Virus record (IMG/VR): IMGVR_UViG_3300026197_000002
Span: 28,711 to 92,710 of that record
Origin: a virus
Length of the DNA: 64,000 nucleotides
Direction: 5' to 3' (one strand)
In this document: positions 21,501 to 27,052 of the stretch, one piece after another
Position numbering within the stretch: the stretch's first letter is position 1
How the letters are laid out: every line of letters starts with the position of its first letter
Translations under genes and position numbers: made by a program
The notes under the pieces: model-generated
Database searches by the model: none
Seen by the model: only the letters and a program-made list of their open reading frames with translations
What the model was told of the DNA's origin: nothing

Positions 21501-22746
21501 TATCAGCATAATGTTCCATCTCTGTCAATAAAGCATCTATTGCAAATATACTAGATACTCCTTTTTTACCATCAATACCTGCTTGAACACCTGTTTTTTC
21601 AGCAAACTGATTATTTAATTCCTCTAAACCTTCTTGACCCATTTCAGATAAAACTGCTTTTTTAAAGTTTTCAGGTTTGATAGTTTCTTCTACTTTATCA
21701 AGAGATTTTGTCAAAGTAGCTGTAGGAGCAGCTTTAAAAGCCGCTTTATCTGCAACAGCGTTTTTAGCAGCCCTTCTAGCTTTAGCTATATGTTTAGGAG
21801 ATTTGAATAACATGCCAACAGATGTTAGGTTTAAAGGCATATTCATCATCATATTAATATTAGTAGCTGTACTATAACCATTAATACGTTGCTCTTTAAT
21901 AAATTCTTCTTCTGTTAAACCTCTCTTTTTACTTAATTTCTGTAACTTATCTCTATTTTTAGAATCTTTCCAATACTTCTCTACTTGGTCTGCTGCTGCT
22001 ACACCACCCATTACACCTTCTGTATAAGACAATGCTGCAGATGTTGCTACATGTGGTGCTAATTGATTAGGAGCTTTCATAATAGCATAATTAATACCTT
22101 TGCCAACTTTATTAGCTTGCATTAAATTAGCTATTTTTTTAGAATTAGCGTATGCTTGACCCATAGCTCTAAACCCTGAACCTAATAATTTACCAACTCC
22201 TGCACCTGTTACAGCAAATTCTCCGATACTCTCAAGTAATCCTGAAAATTGTTGCATATACCAAGCACTATCTCCTAAATCCCATGTAGCATTAGGATTA
22301 GCTCTATGTAATTTACCAAAAGGATTATGCACAGCTTCAAAAGTTTCTTGAATATCTTTCTGCATCTCCATTGTAGTACCAGGGTCTACAACACCTAATA
22401 ACTCACCAACACCACCACCTATACCTGCTCCTATATGACCCACATTTTGCACTATACCCATAGGTATATCTGCTATTAAATTAGCACCAACAGTTAATAA
22501 CTCACTAAAAAATCCTTGATTTCTAGCTCTTGCAGCATCTATATCAGCTCTATCATTAAATACACTACGTGTAGGGTCATCATAAGCGTGTTTCCATAAT
22601 CCTGTATCTTCATAATATGTAGATTTACCATGATTATATTCTGTATTTATTGTATAATCTGCTGCACCACCACCCAATGTAGTATTTATAGCTCTATCTA
22701 AAGCATCTGATGATGGATTATATTCCTTTTTTATAGGGTCAGGCAT
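6568..22746 (-). CDS. giant virion polyprotein with crAss-type RNA polymerase (vRNAP), 5392 aa
   Basis: The core at about residues 3650-3900 carries the crAss vRNAP signature: VGFRIPTQGINS, then VIQLPSEIVGIAGSDYDVD, where D3847, D3849 and D3851 form the metal-binding DxDxD motif. The family (studied for phage phi14:2 gp66) is a two-barrel polymerase related to RNAi polymerases that is carried in the virion and transcribes early genes. Other visible parts are a Gly-rich hydrophobic N-terminal segment (about 75-120), tandem coiled-coil cassettes (about 1231, 1386, 1541, 2274), a metallopeptidase-like HEAFE site (2373-2377), an ADP-ribosyltransferase-like segment (R4123, SFTT 4153-4156) and a degenerate NEYAHH site (4390-4395). 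In p-crAssphage the corresponding region is several genes, so this one is unusually long. It is probably ejected and perhaps processed. Confidence 0.9.
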   Translation of the reverse strand: MPDPIKKEYNPSSDALDRAINTTLGGGAADYTINTEYNHGKSTYYEDTGLWKHAYDDPTRSVFNDRADIDAARARNQGFFSELLTVGANLIADIPMGIVQNVGHIGAGIGGGVGELLGVVDPGTTMEMQKDIQETFEAVHNPFGKLHRANPNATWDLGDSAWYMQQFSGLLESIGEFAVTGAGVGKLLGSGFRAMGQAYANSKKIANLMQANKVGKGINYAIMKAPNQLAPHVATSAALSYTEGVMGGVAAADQVEKYWKDSKNRDKLQKLSKKRGLTEEEFIKEQRINGYSTATNINMMMNMPLNLTSVGMLFKSPKHIAKARRAAKNAVADKAAFKAAPTATLTKSLDKVEETIKPENFKKAVLSEMGQEGLEELNNQFAEKTGVQAGIDGKKGVSSIFAIDALLTEMEHYADRTFDEEGALAFTLGALGGGGQKVIMNAISKPDTSTEDLKEQYGTLRNSMISDMQAYENITNKISNLYDKVNDSGNLEDMEKSRKGLKNLQDDLFELTMKRAFSTGVGEHLLASFEEAQKADNSVTEKAKYLEQLSKDYDTLKFGVNMSEKDFQIILDQKDEARISKVLERVPEKDREALDKYVSDYNNLENVPDYTEAQLKGLTDYTDAELEKFGGENYKDIAKKKAKHVKEGIKVLSDLQAMQQSDDIANALYTGHLSAFITRANIMQEDVVKSQKFLEDYTQKEEFNNTVNDILNDPKEVSNVFGEDAAKELEKINKKREGITDKIETLKGKAQSKNAELANATKDEEINKIDKELDSIKDELQSLIDEIKPEEATEYLQGLVDKDVTKRAVDIALNKDDSKEVRYHKGILESYSNTLDKIKDFQKNKESIIEGFRKEGKKTAKKIDKANKKRDKEIKELAVNEATTNIKNSKTAEELKEEAKKAETNLTEANTNSLAVQSAKSTTKAKIDNAQNNPPTEPENVGIQKEFDITDATEDSILDKDGNFGKEQYDQLSKKQVFAIQQLSKFLSKLTDAETKGKKNAFMGLLKEKIVSVKELKDVLRESFLKKLIEANGKVEGIENEDFKTYVEKATNGINFKDIDVSTFESLSKLADNIFDKILKSSNLTQVFAGKEELNKPNKKGETTTTKDDIVPNIVNKFIIDVNNLAINNEWEHTPVAVKSREVPTENNDGTETVLTNEDGTIEGDDVVNNNQSIDSQRTRIEDNRKKAKANIKGISWYRRGKLGTSWGISIPIDEHRFKNTDTKEALIKQIDAKYDAELEALESTSTQPNVKDTTTTQEGELTQEQQDEIKKLEAEKESELENSSKVKAKGLIRMAHLKAIDESVFEGRAKEDLEKQLRNEIREILTLIKREKNKGTSDEKLKKIIAHLYLNRKDGSKVIAFSEGLNFVQELIDSNLNDLLFEDEINAKYNAKIAEVKNRKTLKESNQDSNLKEQQQNEIEKLESEREAELDAYDAKPDMVYQNVNNININSSNIENLKIIGKVGDKIVLEARFDKDGNILVTKKNQNADRIEDVIKSILNGNSKTTQSLEVVKAIKKQLALDLKFELGVEADFQIAYDRINAKYDAKIAEVKNQTPPKVKPPTQEKGDKEYEDLKTAAIKNLKSTTNAAGTQEVYYIEGLKSLKIDGIPLTWFSKNEAKEDINDGKYNKDLIKYYKPENNKFTQEKPSTKQDNLDDTNEQQEKTQEELDNEKKRKANNDKKTAESYTNEKDSLDKRSDNVKEVSKLENTADSISFMSWTRNTYKEAVRSHDNSILTSDTSRQSKSVNPVRLKQIDKHISDHISKGGGKLKVKIRSVESLRKEGLLDDYLQRSKGKNNKSVYAENIIKKAIDNKNVTHIAVFLDKDGNPVINTTRNKKDVNGNRYIPLFEAITDKNVNDGDVYTITAMSSGEYIKMDSPVSVRKALDDKNIPKSRKLVPVIIAPKLDKNKDSIPIDEYSFEFEVDKKTGRNVLLQADGRLIPVTEKRWGDDEQDLKTIIELVKHVLNPKKEVSNTTITLPTVDGNDKTIKFFSDKNNIGLINSLLNYGTGAIVTKDGISYEVGNKNPKSQISFNFTDPKNPTITIPNYDNTTDSGELGDFIEDGSPIVIRLSDLKNNKGKLYNRLKNFLANKYKNVSVDMVNKDMLNKPFLYPVLKNGTLKLEQSPTYKDYLFDKVLNTRVYNGIPLRKYNIEKVAENKSAVYNEYESTEIPNVKQEIIEESRKEPSSEPQKQQVKKDVVEDSKKKPSTTVDTSVKQEVVEDSKNVATTKDELNKEKDNALNNIKEETISGEKVYKVPGFKMGFKTEQDAKDAIDKDYNEKLAELEKSSDTTKPDINNIDLGNVTFRLPIFKKTNVKISPKQIEKETSWFKEKFPNVPYSRVDTLIRNKGLGLFTSTGEVVVSNMEEGGTTYHEAFEVVWRNALTNKEKQTLVDEITDTERQSRLYKDILQSYGETLADKEYLAEKFREYMLSDGSIQPTAKTRKNIFQQLWNMIKSIFVKKTVTREDIYKNIDAGKYKDTTPHSQNPTSQEDYRAIELDDIKLTIAETEALMNGMSAVLMKKIFSEGTAEDLFSGNRDFNLSELYGYNAIDIKDGRLNLAKEDLRNITISQIVQKFQATNDAETKERLKNIANILMQEDSWREIVKEHTNRVKQYGIEFKVDDNIDEKNEEVTDNKEKNPDDYDEINDPLGKAHIYFSSKDGLPRPIKMLVYGIPKMVKQDGKIVVDRNNVLGTPELVNPSAFFNKIINSLADTPSNNFSNFIEKIDELIDKNDSDRYSLELLKERLGSKLGVKTVVKGVDENGNRVTEDVVDAEHARLQIQFMQSFGKNKLEFRILNRTEDGSFQMIDAVGQRVAKRLVDSWKANIEQHFSKNGTLDFTKLSNIGININSAYYENLEQEEEVSSVTKSLVNILPDIKSKEDLEKELKGTVVTKLLLRLADIQQEYEDEIELQAFNSEGETEYAVGLNSYLSLVFNKIKHTSNKADKNKILDKLKEDVPQLFNMQTNNNKILKLIGEGVKVDVALLNGYQDSNNVGKKTRKLSDIDKYAVNLNATLHGYIPYLRAADRGVEYSVYVGKDNLLPISYENVVSLIAKREKNKTENDKNLEHSIFNIYKDHLINEIHSARQLHFNKIGDDVKHYNKKGKELRFFKDIKIGQLFSDETHESLVEDIKNMTIQEYLSSDAGGNILPRINENGKVTNNVFKLNDTGKINTEADMAFIREFITGEEQDTNTANILRKALTNYMLKEVKQEVARIRELDIVDTVVSKQFIDEYIKARKDIGITLTAGEAKAALIAKYVINREAYSLEMSKLIHGDLAYYKSTDDFTKRGSATNGTKKTSATGEEVNTFLDRHFPRMFDGEANTDIEKTLIVDDIEVDTKQATREFLESMFRDEFEKDGYKGDIDKKVSAYMSAYLGMEEADGQAFGTLDMVRSTMWRAGDWLDTHQKLYEDEYDLYTKMLNERELRESSPNSKEHKQAIKEIVEWKPSVDFNVQVLKTQYFGNDNTYNTDANENQRLYKPTMYKHSVAPLLPSAMYSVDMDSEGNPSIRYKKSFTMMKQMADSGVGMLQFESANKVGRKLDNKKEGAKLYDDLGNVVLKDYTSATQGVNYNYFGIQVDINPKVKKEVTAGTQFRKMALSNLIRDGVPINDKAIELIKEYNTIQDYLYEEAYNRTLEKLGIEDIKDEDGTVLGYKVDNKDKLVKVLEDEAHSRGSHDNIIDSIRQLRRGGITIDMLLNSKKVENILFAIMNKVIQEKRPGMSAIQVASTTFEDENAARVKGQFLESNDLSVYTLEDGKTKAMEIRLSLPPSYKNYVNSLKGGLQEFNRMIRNGEVDERLLTIVGFRIPTQGINSAANMRIVEFLPSSTGNVIQLPSEIVGIAGSDYDVDKLTTYLPNVLTIDATQKKLKDKLSDAVESVKSMPDINKQSYDAMKVAYDEMRIFEQELTEHKTELKNYIADNINDVEMLEGIESDISMAEGLYNDAKNNFYEILNANETKEMQLAVQKIKDATNDLKEYHDNKEDFDTELALTYYEPIETYAPVTDDVDTSNDSLDDKTLRETLQDKLTKLYPKISLDITNDPKLEQEDNNQINYRLKAADSLASPKAIQIFSKGEKNNWDLNKILTELQIPKEQKKIILDEYKDKVFEQESEQKFKNSLWRGQANKPKIDNDGNLILNPSYEQLSKDYGKSFTTQRFMAESYGSRYSTNPYFIEINEDYINNNNFNINEEDVEGEKRIVGKQQIKIPKGQYNVITPSYSEYENKDVDDLIKTYIYNDGLENSMDEMVFGGEVSALEGINYSPTEVILDVILKKLNTDGKGLLHYIAKKNIESTQEILDKYEGYDGDIDDAYYFTDNPASSLVYDAMSNYDENYIPNVVTNTLSKNSNIREEIITSLLADNSFTDEVNAAKASTVLIDAINQKNNTLLNEYAHHYIAWYRETPIVQEAIKKWGSEESLVQAIGEQAVKQKGEAWSWWTKFVNWLLGDLKKLSKLEKEQLTKVLTDAFLTRQDLNDLQIKKESPSSDQSNQEYNNNSSKNQQKPLTKKNLFTVKPKQYADNKAAIKASVATQFIGFGEGIPNSSTELYRQQAGKYANTGNYSSNDVIFVSIGGKRGNNQIRKEQQYKTITEALKALEAGATLITDNEDYIHYNPRTKQQRPIDLSSDEFEKEYGLYNSGEKRLYENLKFEGYNYSEQTVDGQVLGVWTKNESKPLSPAQLNQEKYNKAIRDSLSEISKRNPINPKMNRKSAQNRMLELQKEIMELPENVRQLMSPISDDNMKDIVKEIRSLELGKPKSEIDGAYDKISMNQLFSVSTQDGLFSNFLAGKELIGIGALHGTSHALFSNYDIKFDIESLRNKKTKKLFTIPFNYNKDEEGNPIFSGAIDVDGNLISETLSALLNSAVDVAKDPYIFYLNVSPTTAGVFYSMIRMGISPLVAAKFMRNPVIRDYAKAKRDAESELTSLVPSAVRNKVLSKYNANLKTPIKDYNDMDSVLDSMLKGSEIDSSDARTMIYIYDNMNRISSNLSKVMSGINADTKGFRKDMYTLHKATEDMLDPAFENFSGLKDVQNYSTVSKANSIVYEGKKALAGYYKMFNKSAYRNTIKFIEDNAKFQKGYNAEKLVKTINDDFKQYLLEYNKRDFMTRGKVLLDSANEDSLGKRIIALRQNDTYKNNDFFNSLDVQLNYNKEGKDLIKFTNRKLDSIEANKLIDSMRELSEINPELYKDLIAVNLSQNGVGNTFRSFIELIPAEDFIGLMSDSINDIESIIGNFPEQFLRQKKNREFVELYDFNNLPKELPIVYYTVANFTGMPEYSLQAMDSLKLKYTTVQPLGTSQVKNYSTSVPENYTPPQSSEVQADEKSYNKVVQEVANSFEGLNPKELPSYDTYIESNNLSPVTYLKNYINSRSTLDLSEKGWNNLNNKADEILKNCF

Positions 22747-22762
22747 ATTTTATTATGTTTTA

Positions 22763-25207
22763 TTATTTTAATATATTTTCAGAAACTACTTCTTTAGTAG
22801 TATTTAAGTTCAGTTCCATTTGAGTATCACCATGAACATACTTGTTAAGTAATATCGTTCCAACAGTAGCTTCAGGTACAAAACCTGTATCTTGATTAAA
22901 TGCAGCCCGTCTATTTTCATGGTCAGATATAGTATATAATAGTTGTGCATCACCATCTACATATTGTACTTTTCCATGTAGATATTTACCCGTACTACCA
23001 ATAGGTTGTCCTTTTGTTTCTCTAATATCATCATCTACATTATATAATACATCTTGTTGAACCTTAGCTATTGGAGAGAATGTTTGATTAATACCATCTT
23101 CTGCATATAATGCTACTTCATTACCTCCAAGACTGACTGTTATAGTTCCTACATTTTGAGAGAACTTACCATTTGATTCTAAATAGTTTTGAACACCTAA
23201 TCCAAAACCACCTTTTGTAGATATATCTTTTTGCCATGCTGCAATAGGGTCATCTGCTTTACCATAAGTAGTAGGATAATCTTCTTTTAATTTATTTTCA
23301 AATTGTTGAATAGTTAATCTATTTCCATTATAAAATACTTCTCCCATAGCTGCTATTTTAGCAAAGTTACCAAAGTTCTTTCTAAGTTTTTCATCAAATG
23401 CAGAACCTCCACTTAATTGCCAAGTAGCTCTCTCATTATTCTTTTTATCTATTTCTTGAACATAGGCTAATTTTTCAGCAGGTGTAGCATCATATTTAAA
23501 ATCAAGTCCACCCCATTTTTCATACATAGTATTTATTTGCTCATTAGGGTCTTTTTTTGTTGTAGTAGCAACACCAAATATATTAGTCATAAGTTCAGAA
23601 GATTGTTTATGTGCATTATATGAAGATACCATTTCATTAACATCAGTTTTATCAAAACTTTCATCTTGTAATAATATTTTTTTTGCATTTTCTATATCTC
23701 CAGAATCCATAAATTCAAAAAACTTATTAACATTAGGATTTTTTAATAAAGCATTTGTTTCATAAAGATTTTTAGTATGATATTCAGGAGTATTTAATAA
23801 TGGATGTTGTTTTCCTCTAGCTATTTTTAATACATTTCTTTTAAAATTATTACTGTCACTACCTTGTTGAATAATTCTACCATCTTTACCAATTTTAAGA
23901 TTTTGTAATCTATTACCAGCACCTGTTTTTCTACCAACTGTTGCAGTAGATGTAGGATTTCTAGGTCTATTTTTCTCTCTTTCCCTAGCAAGTTTAGCTC
24001 TATAAATCCAAATAGAGTCAGCAGTACGATTTGCATCTCTATCTTGCCAAGTCTTTTTAAATGATGTTTTTTCAGCACCCAAATTAGCACTATCATATAT
24101 TTGTTGTTCAACCACATCCCTAGATATTTCTCTACGTAATTCTTTATCTGACATGTCTAATCTAGCTTTAGCTTTTGCCTTTCTTAAAGATGCTTGTTCG
24201 TCTGTTTCATCTTTATCTATTTTATCAGTATTTGCTAAATTATTTAAGTTTTCTCTATAACTTTTTATGTCTGCATTCCTAGATACTATAAAACCTTCTT
24301 GATTTAAAAAGGCTTTGACCATAGGGTCATTTTCTAACATAGGTTTAATCCTATTATATACTTCTGCAAAAGGTATATATTCTGTTCTATCAGAACCTTT
24401 ATATGTAACAATATATCCATTTCCTGTTGAAGAAGCTGATGCAGAAGCTATTTCTTTTTGGTCAGATGCCCAATTCTTAACAGCATCATTAACTTTTTCT
24501 GTCATATCTACATAAGCAGCAGGAGTATTATGGTCATACATACCATAAGCACCTAAATCATTACCATCAGCACCTACACCTTCCTGTTTAGCATATTGTT
24601 GGTCATAAATCCTTTTTAAATTTTCAGCAGTATAAGAATCTAACCCACCATCTTTACCACCTTTTTTTACCATCTCATCTATCATACCATGATATTCTGC
24701 CCTAGTACGTCTATTATTATACATTGACAATATCTTCTCATCAGATTTAAAATTCTTATGTAACTTATCAATAGCTATATATTTCTGCCTATTAGTAAGT
24801 TCTTCATTTTCAGCAATTTTATCTATTTCTCCATTATAAAAATCTAAACGTTCTTTTTTATGTATTACATCAGGATTTAATACTTTACCAATATTTACAG
24901 CATCTCCTATGGCTTGTTGTGCTGCATCATATTGTTGTTCTAAATTCATAATAGCTTTTTCTACATTAACAGTATCTCCCATATATTGAGATAATGTAGG
25001 AGCATACGATAGACTACTAGAAAACCTAGAACCCATAGGAGAACTCTGTACTCCTGGGGAATCTTGGAAATACTGTTTAGGTGGAGTAACAGATTGGAAT
25101 ATACCTGTCTGTGCAACTTTTACATCATTTTCAGCTTGTAAAGCTTTTTGTTCTGCCAACTGCAACTGTTGGTCAGACATACTTATATTTTTATCTTTCT
25201 TTGCCAT
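22763..25207 (-). CDS. virion cargo/internal protein, 814 aa
   Basis: An 814-residue, helical, Lys/Glu/Gln-rich protein without signal peptide or membrane segments. Residues 80-260 and 320-420 have strong coiled-coil character. The N-terminus (residues 1-75) is low-complexity and rich in Gln and Ser. It lies 17 nt upstream (in transcription order) of the polymerase polyprotein and 11 nt after the YGGK-repeat protein, within the block that encodes packaged cargo in crAss-like phages. I infer a cargo protein ejected with the vRNAP; the exact role is unknown. Confidence 0.7.
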   Translation of the reverse strand: MAKKDKNISMSDQQLQLAEQKALQAENDVKVAQTGIFQSVTPPKQYFQDSPGVQSSPMGSRFSSSLSYAPTLSQYMGDTVNVEKAIMNLEQQYDAAQQAIGDAVNIGKVLNPDVIHKKERLDFYNGEIDKIAENEELTNRQKYIAIDKLHKNFKSDEKILSMYNNRRTRAEYHGMIDEMVKKGGKDGGLDSYTAENLKRIYDQQYAKQEGVGADGNDLGAYGMYDHNTPAAYVDMTEKVNDAVKNWASDQKEIASASASSTGNGYIVTYKGSDRTEYIPFAEVYNRIKPMLENDPMVKAFLNQEGFIVSRNADIKSYRENLNNLANTDKIDKDETDEQASLRKAKAKARLDMSDKELRREISRDVVEQQIYDSANLGAEKTSFKKTWQDRDANRTADSIWIYRAKLAREREKNRPRNPTSTATVGRKTGAGNRLQNLKIGKDGRIIQQGSDSNNFKRNVLKIARGKQHPLLNTPEYHTKNLYETNALLKNPNVNKFFEFMDSGDIENAKKILLQDESFDKTDVNEMVSSYNAHKQSSELMTNIFGVATTTKKDPNEQINTMYEKWGGLDFKYDATPAEKLAYVQEIDKKNNERATWQLSGGSAFDEKLRKNFGNFAKIAAMGEVFYNGNRLTIQQFENKLKEDYPTTYGKADDPIAAWQKDISTKGGFGLGVQNYLESNGKFSQNVGTITVSLGGNEVALYAEDGINQTFSPIAKVQQDVLYNVDDDIRETKGQPIGSTGKYLHGKVQYVDGDAQLLYTISDHENRRAAFNQDTGFVPEATVGTILLNKYVHGDTQMELNLNTTKEVVSENILK

Positions 25208-25217
25208 AATCTAAATT

Positions 25218-27035
25218 TTAAATACTGTTAGTAACAAATGGATAATTATACTTTAATTTATTACCAATAGGAGATTTCATATTAGGTAATACTCCTCCCA
25301 TTTTATAGTTTCTTAACAACTTATTTAATTTCTTTCTTTTATTCTTAGTAATAGTACCACCATATTTATTAGTTTGCACATTAGGGTTATCAATATCTGT
25401 AACATCTACTGTACCATCATTAAAATACTTTTTAATCATGTCTAATTGTTCCCTAGATAAATTAGCAGCATTTTCATCTCTTAAGTTAGTTTGACCTCTT
25501 AAACTTAAATGTTTAAGAAAATCTTGTCTTTGAGTCTTTTTATCTTTATCAAATAAAAATTGTTCAGAAGCATTTTGATACCTAATAGCATTATTCTGTG
25601 TACCTATTTGTTGATTCTGCATAGCAGCATTTAATCTATTTTGTTGTGTTTGACTATCTGCTCTAAATTTCTCCTTAGTTAAATCTTGTAATTTACTAGA
25701 AGTAAGTGTTGCTAAATCAGAAGCATTACTACCTCTACGTCTATTTAACGCTTTCCTAGCAGTATTATAATTTTGTTCAATAGGTTGTGTAAACTCTTTT
25801 GCTTTTTCATAATTCATTAATTGAGAAGTATTAAGTTCTGGTACATCTCCTGTATTTCTATTAAAGAAATACCCCAATGTATCAGCATTTAATGTTAAAT
25901 CTCTTAATACATTATTATCTTCACCAATTGTTTCCTTAGCACCTTTTTTAATTCTACCTAATATATTTCTTAAACCGTTACGCTTTTTTAAAGCAGGAGT
26001 ATCCACCATTTCTAAATCTTCAGGTAATCCTGGTTTTGTTGCAGGTTTTCTAGTTAAATCAGCAATATCTATATTATCTAAATTTCTTTTTTTATCATAA
26101 TTATAAAACTTGGGAAATATTTTTTCTACATCTTCACGGTTTAAATTTTTAATTGTTTCCATAATTTTAGGAGGTAATGGTTTACCACCTAATCTCATTT
26201 TCTGTAATTTACCACCATATCTAGCTACACCTGACTCTACAACATCTGTTGCAGCTTCTTGTGCAGGACTGCCTTCCATAGGATTACCTTCCCTCATAGA
26301 TGGGTCAGTAACATTACCTTCAGGCAATGGTGCAGGAGGTTGTGGTTTAATCATCTCTTGATATTGACTAATAGCATCTTGTGCTTTATTAAATACTTTA
26401 TCAAGATTATGACCATATTTACTAATCATATTAGAAGGCTTCTTTTCATACCTAGCTCTCATCTTTTCTATCCTTTCAGTAGCACTAGCTATTGTATTAC
26501 CTGATGGCATAATTAATGCAGCAGATGATATTTCAGTATCACCCGTTGAAGGATTTTCTCTAACAAATTCATTACCTTCTATTTCTACATCCTCTTGACC
26601 ATCCATATCAGTATCTGCTTTAATACCACCCATCTCATGACTTCTACCAACAGCCATACCTCCTTGTGAGCTAGTAGGGTCTACCATACCACCTTCTGTA
26701 ATATTAGCATTCATAGCATTACCACCCATCATAAACTTTTTAAGTTTACCACCATATTTCATACCTAATGGATTACTATTAAGATTCTGATTCATATATG
26801 CTTGATTATTCATACCTACTAAATTAGCTTCATTAGCTAACTTAGCTTGTTTTTTCATCTCTTCTTTTTCTTTCATAGCCTGTATAAAACTAATAGCAGC
26901 TCCTGTACCACCCATGACTAATGATGAAGGGTCAAAAGAACCTTCTTCTCCACCTTTACTTAATAAACCACTTAATGCACCAGCACCTGCTGTAATTGCT
27001 CCACCTGCTAAATATTTCTTTAATCTATTTTTCAT
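25218..27035 (-). CDS. virion cargo protein with YGGK repeats, 605 aa
   Basis: The N-terminus has a hydrophobic Gly/Ala-rich segment (AGGAITAGAGALSGLL) that may contact membrane. Three short motifs recur: KYGGKLKKFMMGG near residue 95, RYGGKLQKMRLGG near 275 and KYGGTI...NYKMGG near 560. A segment GRSHEMGGI...DMDGQEDVEIEGNEFV (about 130-160) is shared with cargo proteins of many large tailed phages. I use the ATG at 27035; the two upstream codons would require a TTG start. It is inferred to be packaged in the tail or capsid with the polymerase. Confidence 0.7.
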   Translation of the reverse strand: MKNRLKKYLAGGAITAGAGALSGLLSKGGEEGSFDPSSLVMGGTGAAISFIQAMKEKEEMKKQAKLANEANLVGMNNQAYMNQNLNSNPLGMKYGGKLKKFMMGGNAMNANITEGGMVDPTSSQGGMAVGRSHEMGGIKADTDMDGQEDVEIEGNEFVRENPSTGDTEISSAALIMPSGNTIASATERIEKMRARYEKKPSNMISKYGHNLDKVFNKAQDAISQYQEMIKPQPPAPLPEGNVTDPSMREGNPMEGSPAQEAATDVVESGVARYGGKLQKMRLGGKPLPPKIMETIKNLNREDVEKIFPKFYNYDKKRNLDNIDIADLTRKPATKPGLPEDLEMVDTPALKKRNGLRNILGRIKKGAKETIGEDNNVLRDLTLNADTLGYFFNRNTGDVPELNTSQLMNYEKAKEFTQPIEQNYNTARKALNRRRGSNASDLATLTSSKLQDLTKEKFRADSQTQQNRLNAAMQNQQIGTQNNAIRYQNASEQFLFDKDKKTQRQDFLKHLSLRGQTNLRDENAANLSREQLDMIKKYFNDGTVDVTDIDNPNVQTNKYGGTITKNKRKKLNKLLRNYKMGGVLPNMKSPIGNKLKYNYPFVTNSI

Positions 27036-27052
27036 AATCAATATATTTTAAT

